A DNA stretch of 64,000 bases from Echiichthys vipera (lineage: Eukaryota; Chordata; Actinopteri; Perciformes; Trachinidae). A model generated the notes under the pieces. That model ran no database searches and had not been told where the DNA came from. It saw nothing but the letters and a program-made list of their open reading frames with translations. This document shows positions 12,087 through 23,130 of this stretch, one piece after another. How positions within the stretch are numbered: the first letter of the stretch is position 1; each line of letters begins with the position of its first letter. The stretch spans positions 14,871,643-14,935,642 of the forward strand of contig OY829668.1 in assembly GCA_963691815.1 (NCBI GenBank), read 5' to 3'. Both the position numbers and the translations under genes were made by a program.

Positions 12087-12186
12087 TGGGGAGACGGTTC
12101 TCCATCGAGCTGCATCTCTGTGTCACAGGACCATCTGTCATTACCTGGTGGAAGCAGGGGCCTCGCTGATGAAAACAGACCTGCAG
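12087..12186 (+). CDS. dgkz: Diacylglycerol kinase zeta-type, ankyrin repeat exon
   Basis: A 100-nt exon, acceptor 'tactctggaccaccag', donor 'gtaggt'. With CA from the microexon it encodes 34 codons: HGETVLHRAASL, CHRTICHYLVEAGASLMKTD, LQ. The GET.LH.AA / ICHYLVEAGASL pattern is an ankyrin repeat almost identical to that of vertebrate DGK zeta and iota. It ends in phase 0. The open frame continues into both introns, but the strong splice sites and phase match define the exon. Confidence 0.93.
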
Positions 12187-12539
12187 GTAGGTTCTGTAAC
12201 ATACACCCATCATGGAGATCATTGTGTTGAATACATGTTAAACTGTCGGGACATTACAAACTTCACACGCTCAGCACATGGACACTCACGAGTCACACGG
12301 CTCCGTCTGTCAGAAGCTCCCGGGGAGCTGAGTGGGAAGCGCCGGGCTAACTTCACTGCTCTGACAACAGCAACAAATGACTGAACCAAAATAGTTTCCA
12401 TGTTGGCTCCATGGGAAGAAATCAGATCAGCCTGTGGTGATGCAGACTGCGAGCCTTAATCACTCGGTGGAGACAGGGTGAATAAGTTCAGAACAGATAT
12501 ACAGCTGTGTGTGCAGAGGGCACATGGATGATTACTGAA

Positions 12540-12790
12540 CAATGATGCAAAATGACAAAAAACATGCAAAAATGACTAAAAATAGATGCCAAAATAACTT
12601 AAAGTAGGTACAAAATGACAAAAAAAGATGCAAAACCACCATAAAAAGATGCAAAATGACAAAAAAGATGCAAAACCACCAGAAAAACATGCAAAATGAA
12701 AAAAAAGATGCAAAATGTTAAAAAAATGACAAAAACATACAGAACAAATAAAAAAATGTAAAATGACCAAAAAAGAGAAACAAAATGACT
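12540..12790. repeat. 'gatgcaaaa' minisatellite, block 2
   Basis: Units such as 'aaaaagatgcaaaaccacca' and 'aaaatgacaaaaa' are more degenerate than those of the large block starting at 13405. Confidence 0.8.
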
Positions 12791-13404
12791 AAAAGTCGCC
12801 TCTTTGAATGTGGGTGTCTTGTTCCTGTAGACAGAGTGGGGGGCCTCTTACAGGTCTGTGCTCAGGGGCCCATTATCTTAGAATACGTCCATGCAGACAG
12901 ACGGCAGGGTCAGTGTGGGTGGATACATTTGCTAAAATGTTCGGTGAGCTGCAGGAGTGACAGATGCCAGAAAAGCCTTCTGAAAACACTGTTTGTGGAG
13001 CTGTTAACAGGTGGGAGGAGGCCGTTTGTTCCAGATCTCATTTGTTCAGCAATATTTAACTTTATGAAACACAAACTCTCCAGATGAGCCCACAACACAC
13101 ATTCTAATATCCATTATCTGCTGTTCAATGTGCTGTTTATCCCATTGAAATCAGCTCTACGCTTGTCTGTTACTGTCCTGATCCAGAACAGACTTGTTCT
13201 ACTGCCTGGCAGTCCAGACTCAATCATCTACACCTTCTGTTAAGGTGTGATGAGATGGACTATCTAATCACACCTTTTCAGTGTCTTAGGGAAGACACAA
13301 ATGGATTCTGTGGGTTGACAGAACAAGATGTTGATTTTCATTTTTGAATCAGAGGACTGGATGATATGCACCCCTCAACTCTGTATTCCTGGGGAAAGTG
13401 TTTG

Positions 13405-14015
13405 CAAAATTACTACAAAAAGATGCACAATTACTAAAAATGGATCCAAAACCCTCACAAAAAGATACAATATGATTAGAATTTATGCAAAACCATCACA
13501 AAAAGATGCAAAATGACTAAAAATTGATGTAAAACCAGCACAAAAAGATGCAATATGACTAAAAATAGATGCAAAACCAGCAGAAAAAGATACAAAATAA
13601 CTAAAAATAGATTAAAACAACACGTAAAGATGCAAAATGACTAAAAATCGATGCAAAACCACCAGTAGATACAAAATGACTCAAAATAGATGCAAAACCA
13701 CCACAAATAGATGCAAAATGACTAAAAATAGATGCAAAACCAGCACAAAAAGATGCAAAATGACTAAAAATAGATGTAAAACCACCACAAAAAGATGCAA
13801 AATGACTAAAAATAGATGCAAAACCATCACAAAAAGATACAAAATGACTGAAAATAGATGCAAACCACTTAAAAGATGCAAAATAACTAAAAATAGATGC
13901 AAAACCAGCACAAAAGATGTAAAATTACTTAAAATAGATGCAAAACCACTTAAAAGATGCAAAATGACTGAAAATAGATGCAAAACCACTTAAAAGATGC
14001 AAAATGACTTAAAAT
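13405..14015. repeat. 'gatgcaaaa' minisatellite, block 3 (left part)
   Basis: Regular units of about 40 bp ('aaaatgactaaaaatagatg' + 'caaaaccaccacaaaaagat') give long open frames on both strands that are only repeat artefacts. The array is interrupted at 14016 by a hAT element and resumes at 15163 with the same unit after an 8-bp target duplication. Confidence 0.9.
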
Positions 14016-15162
14016 TAGGGATGCTCGATATTGGCTTTTCTGCCGATATCCGATATTCCGATACCGATATCACCCGATACCGATATCACCTGATACCGAT
14101 ATATGCAGCCTTTTTACACCAAAATTCATCACATATCACCTATTATGGAATTAACACATTATGCCTAATTTTATTGTGATGCCCCACTGGATGCATACAT
14201 AGATGCAACACGGCTTTTCAAATGTAAACACAGTCTGTACAACATAAGTTATTGAAAAAAGTGCCATTCATTTAATTGTTTGTGTTTTTAGAGAGAATAT
14301 TTTGCCTCAAACACACTACAGACAACATCACAACAAAGAAGATGCATAGCTTCAGTCCAGAGTAGTAAACAAACTTAGTTTTCTTTTCCCAGACTGAGTA
14401 ACGACTGAGCCGGAACTTGACAAATAATACAATAAATAAATTAGCAGTCAAGCTCAACATGCTAACCTGTATTGGATCTAATGGATACAGCACCAGAAAT
14501 TAGCTTCTCGACGTGACGGTAAACAACGCTGTACAGTTCGGGTAAACACTGGTCTGAGAAACACTCTGACTGGGCGTTATACAGACATAACGGGGCTCCA
14601 GGAACTCCACAAGTTTGGTGAATCCGGCATCCTGAACGATAGAAAAAGTTTGTTTCTCGGTGTCGGCTGTTGCTTCTGTTCATCACTTTGCTGCACAGAT
14701 GTAGCGTATAACTCCGCATGATTCTTCTTGAGGTGGATGATCAAATGTGATGTATTAAAGGAAGACGCCTTGTTTCCTCCTCACATAACTAACGCCTTGC
14801 AGTCATTGCAAAGCGCACATTTACTGTTAGGAGGTGACACTTGGAAATACTTCCAAACCACGGACATCTCATGCACCGGGCAAGCTGAAGCTTGTTAGCC
14901 ACGGTTAGCAACCTACGAGTGAGCGTGTTGTTGTTGTTATACGTCATCAAGCACGCGCCTGTAAACTGCCCGTGTTGCATTCAGGTACACTCGGAAATGC
15001 TGAAGCCTACGGCCCGTGTTGCTTTCAGGTACACTCGGAAATGCTGAAGCTTACAGAACTAACATCGGTTGTAAAAACCCGATACCGATAATTCCCGATA
15101 TTACATTTTTAACTCAATATCGGCCGATAATATCGGTGGGCCGATATTATCGGACATCCCTA
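14016..15162 (-). mobile_element. hAT transposon, non-autonomous, 8-bp target duplication
   Basis: The ends are inverted: TAGGGATG(CT)CGATATTGGC on the left and the reverse complement TAGGGATGTCCGATAATATC on the right, each followed by clustered 'ccgata' motifs. Direct repeats CTTAAAAT at 14008-14015 and 15163-15170 are a perfect 8-bp target duplication, diagnostic for the hAT superfamily. The minus strand keeps a BED-type zinc-finger remnant but no transposase core, so it is a deletion derivative. It inserted into a pre-existing minisatellite. Confidence 0.88.
14700..14866 (-). pseudogene. BED zinc-finger remnant of hAT transposase
   Basis: On the minus strand the frame reads SVVWKYFQV, then KCALCNDCKALV, a stop, GGNKASSFNTSHLIIHL, KKNHAELYA. 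W..F, C-x2-C and H-x4-H (HLKKNH) are the features of a BED finger, the DNA-binding module at the N-terminus of many hAT transposases. An in-frame TGA follows KALVM, so the frame is broken. No DDE/RNase H-like core or dimerisation domain follows within the element. Confidence 0.7.
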
Positions 15163-15295
15163 CTTAAAATAGATGCAAAACCACCACAAAAGATACAAAA
15201 TTACTTAAAATAGATGCAAAACCACTTAAAAGATGCAAAATGACTAAAAATAGATGCAAAACCATAACAAAAAGGTGTAAAATGACTAAAATAAG
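15163..15295. repeat. 'gatgcaaaa' minisatellite, block 3 (right part)
   Basis: This is the continuation of the array after the hAT insertion; the first 8 bp are the duplicated target site CTTAAAAT. Confidence 0.88.
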
Positions 15296-15601
15296 GCACA
15301 ATTTCCATTGTACATCTTTTCATTCATGTCATACACTCTTTCGTTGTTCACTCCCCTTATCTTTACCTTTGCCTCAGAATGTATTTTCAAATTGCAAAAG
15401 ACTATAAATTTGGTCGTGGACAAAACTAGTGGTGACGGTTTGTCTGCATCAAAACCTGACTTTTTATCTTTCTTTCCGGACACCCCGCACTAAACCACGG
15501 TCGATGTGTCGTTCTCCAAGATGCACCTTCAGTTTCTTCTCTGTGGGGGTTTAAACAGTGTAGAAAGAGCTCCTAACTGTCTGGACTCAGCAATGACCTA
15601 G

Positions 15602-15605
<4 letters not shown>

Positions 15606-15649
<44 letters not shown>
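15606..15649. repeat. (GA)n microsatellite
   Basis: About 22 AG/GA units inside the last dgkz intron. Confidence 0.95.
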
Positions 15650-15650
<1 letters not shown>

Positions 15651-16374
15651 AAAGGAAAGATAGGCGAAGGAGTTGACATCTCTACAAAGTATCTCTGTTT
15701 TATCGCTACATCTCTGCATTCAATTTTTCAATTTTCTTTCTCTCTCTCTCTCCCTGTCAATCACTCTCTCGGTGGGAGACAGTTTCCAAATCTGGTGAAA
15801 CCCATAAGACAAGACAAGTGTATAAACACACACACACACACACACTGGACTAATTAGAGTCTGTTCTAAACTCTGGAAGTGATTCAGCACGACGCCCCCC
15901 CCCCCTTAACAACCCCTCAGAGTCTGTGTTTGGGTGTGTGGGCGTCCGCTCAAGGACACGCGTTGTTGATTTAATTTCAAATTTAGTTGTTTCACATTAT
16001 CCGTTTTGTTTTTTTTATCTGCCGGAGATACAATGCTTCTCTGACGAGAGCGCTTTTTCAGTTTGATGGAGATATGCGAAATGGAGCTGTAAAGTCGCCA
16101 TCGCATGCGTTTTTGTTTAGACACGGCGACTGGAAGGAAACAATGAAGCGCCGGACTCTCTCAAACACAGAGGAGAGGAGAGGCTGGTCACCGTGGCGTT
16201 CTGTCCGTGGACTGTAAAACACAACGGACATTGTCGCCGTGACATCGTCGCCGTGACATCGTCGCCGTGAAGTCATCTGCCGCTTTTTGGAGCCATGAGA
16301 TTGTCGTTTAGCCGATGCTATTTTTGGTATATTTTTGAGCCGCAAAGGACGTTTCCACTGAGCTGCACTGAGCC

Positions 16375-16560
16375 AAACCAAGCCCCCACCACGCCGACTT
16401 CCTGGTTGATCAAATAAGGAAGTGCCTAAAAATGTCAGTTCTCCGAGCGTCCACTACAGGTCCCAGGACCGGCGCTCTCGTCGTATGCCACCATGGGTTT
16501 GGCAGCCAAGCCCGGTACTGCAGCACTCGCCTGTTTGCATGGAGGTCCTGGGCCCGGAAG
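16375..16560. mobile_element. Fragment of the 20790-type MITE
   Basis: 'ccaccacgccgacttcctgg', 'ttgatcaaataaggaagtgc' and 'atgtcagttctccgagcgtc' align with the interior of the MITE at 20790-21160 and with the fragment at 58735-58860. Both ends are missing. Confidence 0.6.
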
Positions 16561-16783
16561 GTCATTCGCCCGTTCACTCCCATACAAACAGGAAGAGGAG
16601 ATATTGGATTTTGGATACAAACCAAAAGGCTAATGATTATCTTAAGACCCTCTCCCAAAAAAAGTAAATGTCAAATGTAATGTAAAACGTATGTAAAATG
16701 TGAAACCGTACCAAAATGTAGTTATGGGCAAGAGAACGAGGGTGAGCGGCTTAGAAGAGCCCTAGTGAAACACATTCAGAAGC

Positions 16784-16870
16784 TTCAGAATCAGAAATTC
16801 TTTATCAATCCCCGGGGGGAAACTATTTTTGTTACAAAACTTCAGATATACAACCAACAAATATTATACA
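16784..16870 (-). repeat. CR1/Rex1-like LINE 3' tail
   Basis: 'cagaaattctttatcaatcc' followed by 'ccggggggaaactatttttg' is the familiar 'tttat(t/c)aatcccc-gggga' signature of CR1/Rex1-type 3' ends in fish, here on the minus strand. Confidence 0.5.
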
Positions 16871-16989
16871 GACTAAAAAGGTCCCGTCTCTGTAGAGCCC
16901 AGCGCAAGACTCCGTCCCGTGGTTTTAGTACGGGATGGCTCACATATGATCTCTTTGGACATCCCGTACTAAAACAACATGCGAAAGCC

Positions 16990-17270
16990 TCGCTAGTGGG
17001 GCAGCTCGTCTTGCTAAGGGTAGCGGCTAGCAGCCCTGTAAGCGAGGTCTCGGTCTGGCTAAAGTCGTCAGCTAGCAGCCCCGCTAACGAGGTCTCGGTC
17101 TCGGTAAAGTCAGCAGCTAGCAGCCCCGCTAGCGAGGGCATGGTCTTGCTTAAGTCGGCAGCTAGAAGCCCCTGTAAGCAAGGTCTCGGTCTCGCTAAAG
17201 TCGGCAGCTAGAAGCCCCTGTAAGCAAGGTCTCGGTCTCGCTAAAGTCAGCAGCTAGCAGCCCAAGCCTC
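16990..17270. repeat. 45-bp minisatellite, about 5-6 copies
   Basis: The unit contains 'agcagccccgctagcgaggt', 'ctcggtctcg' and 'ctaaagtcggcagct'. 45 bp is a multiple of three, so long open frames cross it on both strands (AASSPASE, SLAGLLA), but stops and frame changes at the edges speak against coding. Confidence 0.85.
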
Positions 17271-17689
17271 ACACCGAGCTGCTGTTAGCTGGCTGCCAGT
17301 TGCTCGTTGTTGGGTGGCGCTGTGACAAATCTACTAGGGTCCATGGGAGTTTTCAGGACTGGAGCTAGTCTACTCTGCTGACTGGCCAACGGGGGATGGC
17401 AGCCAACGCCAATTGGCTGTCAGGCCACATAGTCGCATCCGTCTTATCATGCGACTGATCCAGTTGTCTAGTTGTTTACTACTAATTTAATGTCACTGTG
17501 CTTTCCTTGAAGGAGCCATGGTTGATCATTTATCTTGCTTAAAAAAGTAACAATCCTGGTGTAGCAACCAGTACAGATCATTTAACTGGATCGGTTAACA
17601 AATCAGCTGTGTTGTAAGTCCACATTTCATTTCTTGTGTGACTTATTTTAAATTCAAATATGTGATATCATTTTTACCTTATCCAGTTG

Positions 17690-17960
17690 TTTTCTCGCGA
17701 CCCGGTGTGAACGCATCTTTAGGAACCTTAAAAGCAGCAGAAATTTTTTGTAACCTCGGCCTGATCTGTGCCTCACCACAATCCTGTCTCTGAGCTCTTG
17801 GACAGTTTCTTCGACCTCATGATTCTCATTTACTCTGACGTTCACTGTGAGCTGTGAAGACTTATTTAGACAGGTGTGTGCCTTACCTAATAAAGTCCAA
17901 TCAGTTTAATTAAACAGAGCAGGACTCCAATAAAGGTATAGAACCATCTCAAGGATGATC
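17690..17960 (-). pseudogene. Tc1/mariner-like transposase N-terminal fragment
   Basis: On the minus strand the frame VEETVQELRDRIVVRHRSGR, GYKK matches the first helix-turn-helix of Tc1-like transposases (LRDRIV..H.SG.GYKKI). Just outside it (17880-17960), 'ccaatcagtttaattaaaca' and 'tagaaccatctcaaggatga' are also typical of the non-coding 5' part of fish Tc1-like elements. The reading frame is lost after GYKKF and no catalytic DDE region follows, so this is a short relic. Confidence 0.6.
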
Positions 17961-18089
17961 AGAACAATCCATAAAGCCGGATATTATGATCTCACCAACC
18001 ACCTATTTTTACATTCCAATACTTTAAAGTTCATTGACCTGGTTGACTAGCAAATTGCACAAATCATCAATCAAGACTTTTATTTGACA

Positions 18090-18215
18090 AAGGGGTGTTT
18101 TAATTTGAGGGAAAAGTTTAATTTTAAGACGCTAGCAGTTCGCACGACTTTAAAAAGTCAATGCATTTCAATAGTTGGTGTGAAACTGTGGAACGGTATG
18201 AGCGCTAAAGCAAAC
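18090..18215 (+). pseudogene. LINE reverse-transcriptase ORF C-terminal fragment
   Basis: The plus strand reads FNLREKFNFKTLAVRTTLKS, QCISIVGVKLWNGMS. The pattern (NLR..F..VRTTLKS.CIS..GVKLWN) is the conserved C-terminal tail of ORF2 in fish L2/Maui- and Rex-like LINEs. No polymerase domain lies upstream, as expected for a 5'-truncated insertion. Confidence 0.55.
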
Positions 18216-18659
18216 AGGATGACTGGGCAGTAAGAGGGGGGAGGAAAGGTAAGAACAAGACTATGCTCCTGTGGGAGTAAAATGTGGGACCGGGGAAAAA
18301 AAACCTAGCAAACATAAACACATATGAGCACACTTTACAACCTAAGAACTCAAAAACAACTTGCACCGGGGGACGGGGAAAGAGGCGAGCAGGTGCTCTA
18401 ACGTAGACAGGCAGCCAGCCTGGGTGAAAGTGGCGAAGGCGAGGGATGTTGCAGGGCTGTGTCGCAACTGCACGTGTGTATCCATGGATGCGTGTGTGAT
18501 CATAAGCCTGGAGAGTTGCCTCGACCAGCTCCCAGTCAGTGCCTCAGTTCACAGAGTATCATTGTGATAACACAGCAAGTTGCCATGGAGACGTTCTTGA
18601 ACGGGTCCCAGACAGAGTCAACAATCAGCAGGTGTCCGTGAAGGAAGAGAGGGAGGAAA

Positions 18660-18790
18660 AGTAATGCAGAGCGTCTCATTGCAGCGAGTTTTCAAGCAGC
18701 GAGTTTTCAAGCAGCGACCTTGGCAGCGACCTTGGCCTGGGCAGCGACCTTGGCCTGGGCAGGTACCTTGGCCGGGGCAGGTACCTTGGC
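18660..18790. repeat. Short GC-rich tandem repeats
   Basis: Nested units 'gcagcgagttttcaa' (x2), 'gcagcgaccttggcctgg' (x3) and 'gcaggtaccttggccgg' (x2) show stepwise local duplication. Confidence 0.8.
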
Positions 18791-19047
18791 CGGGCAGCTG
18801 CCGAGAGGGGCTGCAATGCAGATCAGATTATGATTGTTTTGGTTAGAGCAAGTAGTGGCATTTCAGTTCATATGAATTACTTTGTTTGTCCATTCTGGTC
18901 TTCAAATCGATCCATTCGCCTTTGCAAAGCCGAAAGCTCTTCCAAGATGTCTTCATGTTGCGGTCAATAACCAGAGTCTCTGCACTAACAGCTCTATCTG
19001 TAGTTGAAAGAAGAGTAGTAATCTGTGATTCTCTGTGTCTTTAACAG

Positions 19048-19164
19048 GGTGAGACTCCTAAGAACAGGGCGGAGAAGGCTCAGGACTCTGAGTTGGCGGC
19101 GTACCTGGAGAACAGACAGCATTACCAGATGATTCAGAGGGAGGACCAGGAAACGGCCGTCTGA
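19048..19164 (+). CDS. dgkz: Diacylglycerol kinase zeta-type, last coding exon with PDZ-binding C-terminus
   Basis: Acceptor 'tgtgtctttaacag', 38 codons and TGA. It reads GETPKNRAEKAQDSELAAYL, ENRQHYQMIQREDQETAV. The segment is nearly invariant in vertebrate type IV DGKs (zeta and iota): it ends the final ankyrin repeat and carries a class I PDZ-binding motif, ETAV, which in mammalian DGK zeta binds syntrophins and related scaffolds. The enzyme phosphorylates diacylglycerol to phosphatidic acid at membranes and in the nucleus. Phase 0 at the acceptor agrees with the previous exon. Zeta rather than iota is inferred from the midkine gene downstream; iota is normally linked to pleiotrophin. Confidence 0.94.
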   Translation, partial: GETPKNRAEKAQDSELAAYLENRQHYQMIQREDQETAV

Positions 19165-19458
19165 AACAGTCGAACTCTTTACGGGGCAGGGCGCGAATGA
19201 AGACGCCGCTGTCTCCTTCCCTGTCCTCAGGAGGCCGACGGCAGCTCGTCGATGCCCGCGCAATGGAGGAGGACCGCCGCGCGGATTCCAGTTTGCGCTT
19301 TCAAGGAACGGTGACACACAGAGTGCAGACTGAGAGCGAATGTTGGATTATGGCGGCGACTATAACGACGGAAACACTGATGTTAACAAGGGAGGAGATT
19401 AAGTGTCAGATTATGAGATGTACGTAAAGTCGTTCCTTTTCTTTTTGAGTAGCTCTGT

Positions 19459-19464
19459 AATAAA
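19459..19464 (+). promoter_or_regulatory. Candidate polyadenylation signal of dgkz
   Basis: AATAAA lies about 295 nt after the TGA, in sequence that has no recognised repeat. Another AATAAA lies near 20325. Without transcript data the true 3' end cannot be fixed. Confidence 0.4.
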
Positions 19465-19469
19465 AAAGT

Positions 19470-20789
19470 GTTTGTGCAGTAGAGAAAATAGAAACAGCTT
19501 TTGGACAATCAGAATCTTGTTTGGGGGACGCTTGTTCTTCGAAACTCTTTCCTATCAAGCAAATTCAAAGGACTCTACCGTGAATTAGTGACGATGTAAT
19601 GTTTGTAGGAACAGTTTGTCTTACTCAAAGAGTGAATTGAGTCTTCAGACTCTAATGCGAATGTCAATGTTGGAAAATGGAAAGAAAAAACTCAGGAAAT
19701 GTAGATTATTATATACAACGCTGGAGTGAAAGTCTATCAATAGATACTTTAACTGTTTTAATCCAGGTCTGTGTCATGGAGATGTGGGCGTTGTGTTCAG
19801 ATGAACGGCGTCTGGCAGTGGAAAAAAGTTGTTGTATGTGCCGATGCAAAAATGCGTCGTTTGGCCAATTTTGGCGGTGCACGATGACGCAAAACAATGA
19901 ATTGCACACCTTAACCAAAATGTAAGATGATACGTTTTTGTTCGGATGAGATCACAAAACATCTCTTGTGTGCAGCATTGACATTTCGGCCTGAAGACGG
20001 CGTCGGATGAAAGTTCATTGAACGTCCAATGAGGTTACACCTCTCGGGAGAAGTTTTTGCTCAAAGAAATGCAACAGAAGGTCAGGGGATCAAAACCATT
20101 GCCGATCAGGCCGTTAGCTTTTGAAATGCCATGTTCGGACCAAAGTTGTTTAAAATGTTGGGTTGATTGTGAAAAGGTCAGGGGTTCGATTCACGAGTAT
20201 CAGGTTTTATGGAGATATTTGAGCTCACGCAAGAACATTTTCCTAATCTTAACTTTCTCTTAGGTTGTTAGGTTAGGTGTGCCGCCTCAGATTCAAACAC
20301 TCCAAACCTTCAGATAACTGTGTGAATAAAAAAGATAAATACCACCTGTGCGTAAATGAGCGCACGTACATTAAATGTTCATTCATGACAATGGCACCAA
20401 AGAGTAAAAGATGGCGCGGGCTTTGAGATACTGAGATTCAGAGATCCACAACGGAAAGTCCAGAACAAACATGACTCCAACATAAATTAAGTTTATATAT
20501 ATATACATACATGTGATTTTTAAGCTCAAAATTGCTTTAATGTAATGAAACATAAAATCCAAGAGAAGATTCAAAATACCAAAAAGAATGCTGAATCCTT
20601 TGTACAAGCCGCTGAAGAACGAATCTGTTCGTACGAGTAGTTCTTGCATGACTGACCAACCATGTTTTACCGACAGTTACCATCCTTGACCAGTAACACC
20701 TGTTTGTTAAATGGAATGAGTTGTACTGAGTTTACGGATCATACATGCCAGTATCAGTTATGTTGTGAACCTGCTGTGGTTGGTCTTAA
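19470..20789. other. Intergenic or distal 3' UTR sequence
   Basis: No gene, array or element with definable ends is seen. Several short open frames occur on both strands, without protein-like features. Confidence 0.4.
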
Positions 20790-21160
20790 TCATAGGCTGT
20801 AAAAATAAAGATGGACGTAGCTACGGTGCTACACCCATTGGCTTGGGTACCGTTTTTGAAGCCAGTAGTTTGTCATTTTGGCTGTTGCTATTTTGTTTTA
20901 TTGAAATTGGACATGACCGTATTTGGACAAGAGGGCGGGGCTGGGTACTTCTAACCCCCACGACGCCGACTTCCTGGTTGATCCAATCAGGAAGTGCCCA
21001 AAAAAATGTCAGTTCTCTGACAAATGTTTACTGAGGTAATAAATCAAGACAGAAGTTTAGGCTCATTTTCTCATTGACTTCTATACAATCACACAGTGGA
21101 GTCGCCCCCTGCTGGACATTCAGACCCAAAAGCTACGTCCATCTTTATGATACGGTCTGT
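20790..21160. mobile_element. MITE with 'AAAGATGGACGTAGCT' inverted repeats
   Basis: The left end 'aaaataaagatggacgtagc' and right end 'gctacgtccatctttatgat' are inverted repeats. Flanks read GGTCTTAA (20782-20789) and GGTCTTAC (21161-21168), a probable 8-bp target duplication with one change, which would make it hAT-type. Fragments of the same element are at 16375-16560 and 58735-58860. Its interior contains one inverted copy of the unit that forms the 44-bp arrays at 4440 and 46925. Confidence 0.7.
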
Positions 21161-21853
21161 GGTCTTACCTCACCCATATGACGTCATCAATATATTGTAC
21201 ATACTGTATTGTGTTGACTTACTTTATCAACATTTGCTAGAGATAATTATTATTTATATGTTGGAAAATAATCAAAGCAATGTTTTTCTGGTGCCTGTGA
21301 TGAAGAATTGGATTGGTTTCTACCTACAATAATGTAATGTTATAATTAGATCAAATGTGTGTGTGTGTGTGCGCGCGTGTGTGCGTGTGTGTGTGTGTAC
21401 TTTAGATTAGAAAGAGAAGATTAAACGTTCAGATTTTGTTGTTAAGTCGTCAAATCAAATGTATGATTATTATAGTTTGTTGTGCCAAACGTTAAAGCTT
21501 GTTTACATTTAAAGATATAGTACACACAAATCTCTTGAAACTGTAATGCTATTGAGTGTGTTGAGTTCAACATCGACATTGTGAGGAGCATTTTAGATTT
21601 TGGGGGCGTCTTTTGGACGTTACAACAAAATCGAATATTAAACTCAAACCTCCCTTTCAATCTCTTTCTTCATTAAGTCCCTTGATCATGAGACTCGGGA
21701 TCCTCGCTTTGAAGTGATGGTGAAAGGAATGGGAGGATAACTTTTATCATCACTCCTGGATCTACACAATATCCTGATGTATTTGTTTAATTCGATCCAG
21801 AAACGTCTCACTTTGGTGATACCAATGAAATCCAAGCTAATTTTTCTTGTTAT
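21161..21853. other. Intergenic stretch with imperfect (GT)n
   Basis: An impure GT/GC run sits at about 21357-21398. Otherwise nothing recognised. Confidence 0.45.
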
Positions 21854-22390
21854 TAAAGTGTTATTCCGGCGCAAAAGTTATTCCATGGTCTTTTTGAGCA
21901 CTTGCATACGTCAAATTAAACTGAGTCAGCTTTTTCCGTGTATGAACTATTTACAGCGAAATCCAGGGAGTGGCTAACAGCCGGACGTGGCTAACACTGA
22001 TTAGCTCGGGGCAGCATGGTGAAGGCATTCAAACATCTTTTTTAATTACTAATACTGCTCAAAATAACAGCAAACCTCTGCAGCAGCATGTGAAGAGTCC
22101 ATACACAGAAAAAAAGCACCAACAACGTAGTTAATGAACATGGAATTTATTAAAAATGTGTTTTAAAGACTTACCTGCTGGCCCCTGTACCAGCTCCTCT
22201 CATAGTAAAGTCCATTCAAGTGGATTACCAAAGTCAATCCCAAAGGAAGGAGCCCATTGGTGCTTTGATTTCTGTGTAGGGACTCTTCTCATGCTGCTGC
22301 AGAGGTTTGGTGATATTTTGAACAGCGTTAGTGGTTAAAAAAGTGTCCAAAAAGACCATAGGATGATTTTTACGCCGGAATTACACTTTA
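21854..22390. mobile_element. Foldback/MITE family, copy 1
   Basis: The ends 'taaagtgttattccggcgca' and 'acgccggaattacacttta' are inverted, and the inner parts are also inverted to each other: 'tactgctcaaaataacagc' with 'gatattttgaacagcgttag', and 'cagcagcatgtgaagagtcc' with 'gggactcttctcatgctgct'. It shares these with the copies at 37390-38150 and 50262-50840. TTAA stands at both borders and may be the target duplication, but this overlaps the inverted repeat and is not decisive. Confidence 0.75.
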
Positions 22391-22430
22391 ATATGACAAT
22401 TATAATTATAATTCAATGTGTTCCCGATGA

Positions 22431-23130
22431 AGAATTGTTAGAAAAACTCTTACCACAAGAACAAGTTCGGAATCATTTTCAAGTTCTAATAAAATTACAT
22501 TTATTCTTGTACAAGGAGAGAACACGGTACACTTCAACATCAGTATCCCACGAAAAAGTAACGCGCAGTCAATTTAACGTTGGCATTAAAACAACCTTTG
22601 GCTCGTAAACTGCCTATTCACAAACCTCCATGATTACATTTTCTTCTGAGATCGTGATACAACTTTAATTTAATGTTAAAAAGTTTGGTATACTCGGATG
22701 CACAATATGTTTTTCCTCCATCTTTCTAACTGGTTGCCTAGCAAATGGAAACGTCATACTCAAAGCTTCATTGATTGCACGTTTGAAAGGTCAGCGGCAA
22801 CGAGGTCAACGGATTTGAACTTTGAGCGCAGCTGCAGAGAGGAAAATCTGAGCGGTTCGCGCCTCTACATTGGGCGTGGCCGCCTCCTCCATACGGCCAT
22901 CCTCCCATTGTTGGTACGAAATTCTGTTCAGAACTTAACATGAGAGTTGCTACGAACTAGTTCATGTGAACACTGCATGGTTACATAATTAGAAAACACA
23001 AGTACTTATCTCCAGAGTTCCCAAAACAATTCCTACTCAGCAGCCACTGCCTGAACCAGGCTAAAGCGTCCTGTCGACGACAAAACAATTAACACAGCCG
23101 GAGTTCACACATCAAAGTGGTAAAGTGTTC
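22431..23130. repeat. Dispersed repeat shared with 54865-55130
   Basis: 'acaagttcggaatcattttc', 'aaaattacatttattcttgt' and 'agttcacacatcaaagtgg' have close counterparts in the same order at 54865-55130, with extra unique sequence between them here. No coding or terminal structure is visible; it could be a decayed LTR or MITE. Confidence 0.45.

Larger units (their letters stand above)
12187..19047 (+). other. Last dgkz intron (6.9 kb), repeat-rich
   Basis: The last intron of the kinase gene contains two blocks of the 'gatgcaaaa' minisatellite, a hAT transposon, GA and CA microsatellites, MITE and LINE debris, a 45-bp array and a Tc1-like fragment. The parts that I could recognise are listed separately. 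Between 12791-13404, 15300-16370 (apart from the GA run) and 18220-18655 I see nothing definite. Confidence 0.6.

Noticed and set aside
13637..13993. Open frames of 102-118 codons in the 'gatgcaaaa' array
   Set aside because: Pure repeat translation (RCKMTKN), open only because the unit lacks stops in those frames.
19048..19164. Assignment to dgki instead of dgkz
   Set aside because: The C-terminal exons are too similar between the two to decide by reading. The downstream gene is midkine rather than pleiotrophin (SEC..W, FREG.C, ADCKYRF), which favours dgkz, but I keep it as an alternative.
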